Assembly (NCBI GenBank): GCA_045598845.1
Contig: JAZRUY010000146.1
Location: 1-9,767 of the forward strand
DNA length: 9,767 nucleotides
DNA from: JAZRUY01 sp045598845
GTDB lineage: Bacteria > Verrucomicrobiota > Lentisphaeria > Victivallales > Victivallaceae
Reading direction: 5' to 3'
Each line of letters opens with the position of its first letter. Within the stretch, counting starts at the first letter, position 1. The position numbers were made by a program, and so were the translations under genes. The notes beneath the pieces were generated by a model, which ran no database searches, was not told the DNA's origin, and saw only the letters and a program-made list of their open reading frames with translations. Shown in pieces: positions 5,422 through 9,767 of this stretch.

Positions 5422-7425
5422 ATGAGTTTATGGGATGACTGGGGCGCGCCGGTTCTGTCCGGATTGCCGTTCGTTCTGAACTGGCTGCTGGGGCAGTTCC
5501 CGGCCTGGGGGACGGCTTATCTGGCCGCAAGAGCGGTTAAATGGCGCAATTTCTCCGAGTTCATGACTGCCGCAGTGCTGGTTTATCTGGCTTTTTCCAT
5601 CGCCTTGCCGGCATCGGCCGGTATATGCGGAATTTTATCGCCGGGCGCGGTCATCGTTGACGGATGGATGCTTTTTGCGGCGGCGGTTTATATCTTCCGC
5701 AATCACAAAAATCCTTTGCCCCGGGTTGGAACTTCCACCGGAGCGGCGGTTCTGACGGTTTTCGTCCTTTCCGTATCGCTTTCGCAATTCCGGATCAATT
5801 CATTCCTCGCTCCGGTCGGTACGGACGGATTGATTTATCATCTGTACTTCCCGGCGGTATGGCTGCGCGACGGCAATATCGCCAGAATAATCCAGCCCGG
5901 CTATCCCACCTGCGCTTACCCGTGCAACGGCGAGTTGCTTTACTGTTTCAATATGATCGCCGGGGATTTTTTTGCCAAGCAGATGCAGTTCGTACCGCTG
6001 TGGGGAGGCTTTTTCGCCATGTGCGCCGGATTGCGGGCGCTGGGATTCCGCCCGGTCCCGTCCGCCGCCGCCGCCGGATGCGCCTTGCTGTGCGGACTGG
6101 CGGTAAACAACGCGCTGGTGGCCGATACCGATACGATGACCGGCGGTTTCATACTTATCGGCGCCGGTTTGCTGGCGGTGACGCTGCGCCGCGGCGGTCT
6201 TCCCGCGGCAGCCATGGCCGGTCTGGCATGGGGAACCGCCGCCGGAGTTAAACTGCTCGGCACTATGCTGGTGCCGGTACTTTCCGCCGGTCTGATAATT
6301 CCGGCCTGGCTGCTGCTTAAACAACGCCGGCGGGAATTGCTGTTTTTTACGGCGGCTCTGGTTCTGTCGGCGGTTCCGTGGTTTATCGCCAACTGGGTTA
6401 CCGCCGGCAATCCGGTTTTTCCCTGCCGGGTCGGATGCCTGTTCGCCAACTATATGGAAATTCCGGTATCGCATATAGGTTTCGGTGCGGACGGCTGGAA
6501 TTTTCTGGTGGGAAACGGTCCGGATAAACTGAGTGTGCCCGGCGCGGTCCTGCCGTTGTTTTCCGCACTGGCCGGCGCGGTGCTGACCGCCCTGCGGCGC
6601 AAACGGATTTTTCTGAACACCGCCATGCCATTATTGCTGACCGCCCTGCTGGCGGCGCTGGCTTTGCAGTTGGCGGTTTATCCCAAGCATACCCAGCCGC
6701 GGCAGATCATTCCTCTCGCGCTGCTTGCCGCCGGTTTTATCGCCTTTCCGGTGGAACTGGCCGGATTGCCGTGGCGCGGCCGGCGGCGCGGCGCGGTTGA
6801 ATGTCTGGCCGGTTTCGCCGCGGTGCTGGCGGTTTCCTGCCCGCAGTTCAATTACCCGCGTTTTGCCCCGCACATAGCGGCGGTACTCGGATTATTGGCT
6901 GTTTTTGCGGCCGTTTTCCGGCGCGGAGGCGCCGCGGCGCGTATCATTGCGGTGCCCGCGGCATTGCTGCTGCTGCTCGACATATCCCGTTGTTTTTCGG
7001 TCTGCAACGCCAATGCCCCGGAGGCCCGCCGCCTGTTCATTTCGCCGGCGCACGAGGAGGTCCGCGCTGTTCTGGACGCCGCCGATCCGTCGGGAGCGGG
7101 TTTGACGCTGGCTTGTTCCGGAGCGTTTTATTATCAGTACATGGGGCGCAATCTCAATAACCGCATCATCAGCATCCCGGTTAACGCCGCCGGCACACTG
7201 GAGCCGTGGAAATTCCGCAGTTTCGATGAAATTTCGGCGCCCGGTCCGGTTTCCGAATGGATATCGAGGGTGCTGGCGTCCGGGGCGGCTTATCTGATCA
7301 CCGACCCCGGTTCCGCGGTATGGTCGCAAACGGAATACGACTGGGCCAAGGAGCATCCGGAGCGTTTTGAACTTGTATTCAGTTCCTCCGGAGTAAGCCT
7401 GTTCCGGATTATTCCCGGAGCCTAA
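5422..7425 (+). CDS. Polytopic membrane protein, GT-C-type glycosyltransferase-like
   Basis: A 667-residue integral membrane protein with roughly a dozen hydrophobic segments over residues 10-525 and a soluble C-terminal tail (about 526-667). The first large loop carries GTDGLIYHLYFPAVWL (133-148). An acidic residue followed by YHL in this loop is typical of lipid-linked-sugar GT-C transferases related to PMT/ArnT, where it contributes to catalysis. ADTDTMTGG (234-242) and TAGNPVFP (327-334) resemble conserved loop motifs of these uncharacterised GT-C proteins. The likely role is transfer of a sugar from a polyprenyl-phosphate donor to an envelope acceptor, but neither donor nor acceptor can be inferred. 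The ATG at 5422 has AAGGG about 7 nt upstream and lies 9 bp after fprA. The TAA overlaps the stop of the convergent phosphoesterase gene. No other glycan genes are adjacent. The family-level call is moderately sure; the function is not. Confidence 0.7.
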   Translation: MSLWDDWGAPVLSGLPFVLNWLLGQFPAWGTAYLAARAVKWRNFSEFMTAAVLVYLAFSIALPASAGICGILSPGAVIVDGWMLFAAAVYIFRNHKNPLPRVGTSTGAAVLTVFVLSVSLSQFRINSFLAPVGTDGLIYHLYFPAVWLRDGNIARIIQPGYPTCAYPCNGELLYCFNMIAGDFFAKQMQFVPLWGGFFAMCAGLRALGFRPVPSAAAAGCALLCGLAVNNALVADTDTMTGGFILIGAGLLAVTLRRGGLPAAAMAGLAWGTAAGVKLLGTMLVPVLSAGLIIPAWLLLKQRRRELLFFTAALVLSAVPWFIANWVTAGNPVFPCRVGCLFANYMEIPVSHIGFGADGWNFLVGNGPDKLSVPGAVLPLFSALAGAVLTALRRKRIFLNTAMPLLLTALLAALALQLAVYPKHTQPRQIIPLALLAAGFIAFPVELAGLPWRGRRRGAVECLAGFAAVLAVSCPQFNYPRFAPHIAAVLGLLAVFAAVFRRGGAAARIIAVPAALLLLLDISRCFSVCNANAPEARRLFISPAHEEVRAVLDAADPSGAGLTLACSGAFYYQYMGRNLNNRIISIPVNAAGTLEPWKFRSFDEISAPGPVSEWISRVLASGAAYLITDPGSAVWSQTEYDWAKEHPERFELVFSSSGVSLFRIIPGA

Positions 7426-8231
7426 TCCAGACTTATCCGGCGGAATTCGAATTTATCCTGCGTCTGTGAATACGTTATTTCGGTCATCGCGGCGTTCAGC
7501 GTTACCGATCCGGCGCAGCACTCGCCCCGCCCGTCTTCCCGTATTTTCAGGTTCGGTTTATGCACATGACCGCACAGCGAAAGATCGATGGAGCCGGATT
7601 CGATCAGCGCCGCTATGTCACGCTGCCCGAAAAGCCGGTGTCTTACGCGCAGCCACGGGTGGTTTTCAAACATCGGGTAATGGCCGATGAGTATCCGTAT
7701 CCCTTTTTTCGGCTCATTGCAGAAATCCAGTATTTTTCCGGAATCTTCCGCGGGTACGAATCCCCACGAGCAGAGCAGGTTGGACGGGCGGCTGGTGTTG
7801 AGCAGCAGCAGTTCCGAACCGCACGGCCCGTTCATTTTGACCGGCAGTTCGCCGAACCTTATTTTACCCCGGTTGAGCATGAAGAACGCGTCATTCACCG
7901 CCTGTACGCATTTCGGCCGCCGCACATAGCAGTCGTGATTGCCCGGCATATACACGAAAGGGATTTCCGACTGAATCAGCGGCTCCAGAACCGGCAGCAC
8001 TTTGGCGAATTCCCCCGGCTGGCCGGTGCTGGTCAAATCGCCGGTGCATACCGCCAGATCCGGCGGCGACGCCAGTATGTAATCCACCGCTTTCCGCAGC
8101 CGCCCGAGGTCGTGGCGGAACCGGCGACGGAAAGCGTAATTGAACACTCCCACCCAGCGTTTGTCGATATAAGCGAGCCAGTCTTCCGCCGGGCCGCCGG
8201 CATGCGGATCGGAAAAATGGATTATCTTCAT
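7422..8231 (-). CDS. Calcineurin-like metallophosphoesterase
   Basis: A 269-residue predicted two-metal phosphoesterase with the complete motif set: D8-x-H10 (FSDPH), GD (D65 in CTGDLTSTG), GNHD (N98, H99), H184 (GHYP) and G-H222-x-H224 (GHVHKP). It may hydrolyse a phosphodiester or phosphomonoester; relatives include Icc/CpdA-type cyclic-nucleotide phosphodiesterases and UDP-2,3-diacylglucosamine hydrolases, and the sequence does not decide between them. The insert WLAYIDKRWVGVFNYAFRRR (18-37), basic and aromatic, follows the first motif and could contact membrane lipid. There is no signal peptide. The ATG at 8229-8231 lies 4 bp after the upstream small gene, with AGGA just before it, so translation is probably coupled. 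The TAG (7422-7424) overlaps the stop of the convergent gene, leaving no room for a terminator between them. Confidence 0.88.
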   Translation of the reverse strand: MKIIHFSDPHAGGPAEDWLAYIDKRWVGVFNYAFRRRFRHDLGRLRKAVDYILASPPDLAVCTGDLTSTGQPGEFAKVLPVLEPLIQSEIPFVYMPGNHDCYVRRPKCVQAVNDAFFMLNRGKIRFGELPVKMNGPCGSELLLLNTSRPSNLLCSWGFVPAEDSGKILDFCNEPKKGIRILIGHYPMFENHPWLRVRHRLFGQRDIAALIESGSIDLSLCGHVHKPNLKIREDGRGECCAGSVTLNAAMTEITYSQTQDKFEFRRISLD

Positions 8232-8235
8232 ATTC

Positions 8236-8565
8236 CTATCCCAGACAGACCAGCAGCGCCGCCGCTATTATCAGCGCTCCGGCGAGGATGGAAAAACAGA
8301 TGCAAAACAAGGCCTTGCCGTCCAGTACCGGAATCCGCTGCGCCGCCGGAATTCCGGCGGTTCCGCAACCACTTTCAGCCAGGCGGTTTTCCGGCCGCCG
8401 CTGTTCAGAAGGCATTTGCCGGCCCGCATTGCCCTGAATGTCTCCTTCGGGTATTTCCCCGTTGTTCTGACATTCCGGTTGCCCGGAGCCGGTCTGCCCG
8501 CAGTAACTGCGCAGCTCCCCCCGCGCTTCGATAAGGGAATCGCTGATATAATCTTTTCTGTTCAT
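8236..8565 (-). CDS. Hypothetical 109-aa tail-anchored membrane protein
   Basis: A 109-residue protein of unknown function. The N-terminal part (1-80) is hydrophilic, rich in Gln, Gly, Glu and Pro and probably disordered. A single hydrophobic segment (about 86-107, with cysteines at 88, 90 and 107) ends almost at the C-terminus, the shape of a tail-anchored protein. Other cysteines are C22, C32 and C67. I recognise no family. The ATG at 8563-8565 is chosen because GGAG lies 9 nt upstream and the predicted promoter (8604-8632) sits only about 30 nt further up. A longer in-frame version starting at 8673 would run through that promoter. The metallophosphoesterase begins 4 bp after its stop, so the protein may help place that enzyme at the membrane; this is inference from adjacency only. 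Confidence 0.6.
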   Translation of the reverse strand: MNRKDYISDSLIEARGELRSYCGQTGSGQPECQNNGEIPEGDIQGNAGRQMPSEQRRPENRLAESGCGTAGIPAAQRIPVLDGKALFCICFSILAGALIIAAALLVCLG

Positions 8566-8577
8566 AAAACGCTGCTC

Positions 8578-8635
8578 CGGTTGCGGTTGTCGCGTGTAAA
8601 ACAAATATAATCCGCGCACCGGCGCTCCGCAACCG
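8578..8635. repeat. 9-bp inverted repeat flanking a promoter
   Basis: CGGTTGCGG (8578-8586) and CCGCAACCG (8627-8635) are perfect inverted copies about 40 bp apart. The right copy covers the -35 of the leftward promoter and the left copy lies in its predicted leader. This could be a pair of operator half-sites or a long-looped hairpin; chance is also possible. Confidence 0.4.
8604..8632 (-). promoter_or_regulatory. Candidate promoter for the small membrane protein and phosphoesterase genes
   Basis: On the minus strand TTGCGG (8627-8632) and TATATT (8604-8609) are separated by 17 nt. The predicted transcript would start near 8597, leaving about 32 nt before the ATG at 8565, with GGAG suitably placed. 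This supports the shorter 109-residue reading frame. Confidence 0.5.
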
Positions 8636-8653
8636 CGCCCTGTACGCTTCCGC

Positions 8654-8681
8654 TTGAAAAAAAAATTGCGCATACTATCTT
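8654..8681 (+). promoter_or_regulatory. Candidate promoter of the mtaB-type gene
   Basis: TTGAAA (8654-8659) and TATCTT (8676-8681) are 16 nt apart in an A+T-rich stretch. Transcription would start near 8688, leaving about 47 nt before the TTG start at 8735. It is divergent from the promoter at 8604-8632. Confidence 0.45.
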
Positions 8682-8724
8682 ATAGAATTACATAATCGTG
8701 CTTTTCACCACCGCAGCATCTATG

Positions 8725-8728
8725 AGGC
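8725..8728 (+). promoter_or_regulatory. Ribosome binding site that decides the TTG start of mtaB
   Basis: GAGG lies 6 nt upstream of TTG at 8735-8737. The same frame has a TGA stop at 8729-8731, so no earlier start is possible. The next conserved residues (YTLGC) follow after only six codons, so no later start fits. Confidence 0.6.
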
Positions 8729-8734
8729 TGAACT

Positions 8735-9767
8735 TTGCAGCGCAAGGCGTTCATATACACTCTCGGCTGCCGGCTGAATACCGCCGACAGCGAACTGATG
8801 GTTTCCCGGCTGCGTTCCGCGGGGATGAATATATGCGGGGACGCCGCGTCCGCCGATGTGATCGTGCTCAACAGCTGCGCGGTTACCGCCGAGGCGCAGC
8901 GCAAGAGCCGCCGGATGCTGCGCCGTTTCCGGGCCGCGGCTCCCGGCGCGGTGCTGATTGCCTGCGGATGCGCCGCCGAACTTGACCGCCGCGGCATGCT
9001 GGATTCCGGCGCGGATATCGTCTGCGGAAATCCCGGCAAGCGCAATATCATATCCATGCTGGAGGAATTTGACCGTACCGGGGTGCCGGCGGTTGATCCC
9101 GCTTCCGCTTCCGATTCCGGCAATGCGGTTTTCAGGGAATCGGCGCATCCGGATTTTTCTTTGCGCACCCGGGCTTTTATCAAGGTTCAGGAAGGCTGTG
9201 AAAACCATTGCAGTTACTGCATCGTGCCGCAGGTCAGAGGCCCGGAACGTTCAAGGGATTTTGCGGAATTGCTGGAGGAATGCCGGCACGCGGTGCGCGA
9301 TCTCGGCATTGCCGAACTGGTGCTCACCGGAGTCAATATCTGCCGTTACAGCGACTCCGGAAGGGATCTGGGGCGGCTGGTGCATGAAATCGCCGCTATC
9401 CCGGGGGATTTCCGCATCCGGCTCAGTTCCACCGAACCGGCTTACGGAGGCGACGCCCTGATCCGGATTCTTGCCGGAGAACCGAAAGTCTGCCGTTTTC
9501 TGCATCTGGCGCTGCAGCACGGCTGCGACCGGATTCTCCGCTCCATGGGGCGTAAATATACAACCGCCCAGTATGCCGGGTTCGTCAGCCGGGTCCGTGA
9601 TTCGGTTCCGGACGTTCATGTCGGCAGCGATGTGATTATCGGTTATCCGGGGGAAACGGACGCTGATTTTGCGGAATCCCTCGATTTTATCCGGAAAATG
9701 AATTTCACCAATCTGCATATTTTTTCTTACTCTCCGCGCCCCGGTACGCCGGCGGGGGCCATGGACG
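8735..9767 (+). CDS. mtaB: tRNA N6-threonylcarbamoyladenosine(37) methylthiotransferase (MtaB type), partial at 3' end
   Basis: A radical-SAM methylthiotransferase that converts t6A37 to ms2t6A37 in tRNAs reading ANN codons. The 344 codons visible run to the window edge. The N-terminal UPF0004 domain (about 5-105) has TLGCRLN with C12, NSC with C48 and ACGC with C77/C79, the expected auxiliary-cluster ligands. The radical-SAM motif is C155-x3-C159-x2-C162 (CENHCSYC), followed by IVPQVRGPERSR. TGVNIC, RIRLSSTEP, MGRKYT, DVIIGYPGET and FSYSPRPGTPAGAM favour MtaB over MiaB or RimO. The usual LPLQSGSD stretch reads LALQHGCD (258-265), an atypical substitution. The start is TTG, forced by an in-frame TGA 3 nt upstream and supported by GAGG. 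The C-terminal TRAM domain would lie beyond the edge. It is transcribed away from the small membrane protein gene. Confidence 0.88.
   Translation, partial: MQRKAFIYTLGCRLNTADSELMVSRLRSAGMNICGDAASADVIVLNSCAVTAEAQRKSRRMLRRFRAAAPGAVLIACGCAAELDRRGMLDSGADIVCGNPGKRNIISMLEEFDRTGVPAVDPASASDSGNAVFRESAHPDFSLRTRAFIKVQEGCENHCSYCIVPQVRGPERSRDFAELLEECRHAVRDLGIAELVLTGVNICRYSDSGRDLGRLVHEIAAIPGDFRIRLSSTEPAYGGDALIRILAGEPKVCRFLHLALQHGCDRILRSMGRKYTTAQYAGFVSRVRDSVPDVHVGSDVIIGYPGETDADFAESLDFIRKMNFTNLHIFSYSPRPGTPAGAMD

Noticed and set aside
7560..8534. Long plus-strand open frame (324 codons) opposite the phosphoesterase and small-protein genes
   Set aside because: The opposite strand carries all metal-binding motifs of the phosphoesterase. 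This product is Arg-, Pro- and His-rich with no family features, as expected of a shadow frame.
8606..8611. Plus-strand TATAAT as a promoter for mtaB
   Set aside because: The hexamer is perfect but no -35 lies at 16-18 nt, and it overlaps the better-supported minus-strand -10. The TTGAAA/TATCTT pair nearer the gene is preferred.
8566..8673. Upstream start at 8673 giving a 145-residue version of the small membrane protein
   Set aside because: The extension overlaps the predicted promoter and the mtaB promoter region and is strongly basic, while the ATG at 8565 has a good ribosome binding site.

Overview
The window comes from a G+C-rich bacterium (roughly mid-to-high 50s percent by eye) that probably lives anaerobically. 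The evidence is a CoA-dependent 2-oxoacid:ferredoxin oxidoreductase operon next to a flavodiiron O2/NO reductase. The proteins look bacterial, but no phylum marker is present. A fused beta-gamma oxidoreductase subunit and the general style recall PVC-group anaerobes such as Lentisphaerota; this is an impression only.

Layout. (1) Positions 2612 to 1, minus strand: a three-gene operon for a 2-oxoacid:ferredoxin oxidoreductase, in the order 2x[4Fe-4S] ferredoxin (delta), alpha subunit (VorB/KorA type), then a TPP-binding beta subunit fused to the gamma domain and cut by the window edge. A promoter, a 10-bp palindrome and a 5'-UTR hairpin lie upstream (2641-2731). (2) 3468 to 2755, minus: an MgtC/SapB-family membrane protein. 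It may be preceded in the same transcript by an uncertain 146-aa ORF (3927 to 3487) that has a strong ribosome binding site but lies in a region full of short TTCCGG palindromes and a 13-bp tandem repeat. (3) 3928-4257: a divergent regulatory region with a leftward and a rightward candidate promoter, a direct repeat and a bulged hairpin. (4) 4258 to 7425, plus: an A-type flavodiiron protein (FprA) followed 9 bp later by a 667-aa polytopic membrane protein that looks like a GT-C-type glycosyltransferase. (5) 8565 to 7422, minus: a two-gene unit encoding a 109-aa tail-anchored unknown protein and a metallophosphoesterase, whose stop codon overlaps that of the convergent GT-C-like gene. (6) 8735 to the right edge, plus: a radical-SAM tRNA methylthiotransferase (MtaB type) with a TTG start, cut by the window edge and divergent from the small membrane protein gene.

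How the genes work together. The oxidoreductase oxidises 2-oxoacids to acyl-CoA plus CO2 and passes electrons to ferredoxin. FprA would use electrons from a low-potential carrier, directly or through rubredoxin, to remove O2 or NO that would damage such Fe-S enzymes. MgtC, the GT-C-like protein, the phosphoesterase and MtaB are unrelated housekeeping or envelope functions. I see no CRISPR array, transposase, tRNA, rRNA or phage gene. No complete novel system is evident. The least explained parts are the 3469-4257 region, the 109-aa tail-anchored protein and the pairing of fprA with a GT-C-like gene.
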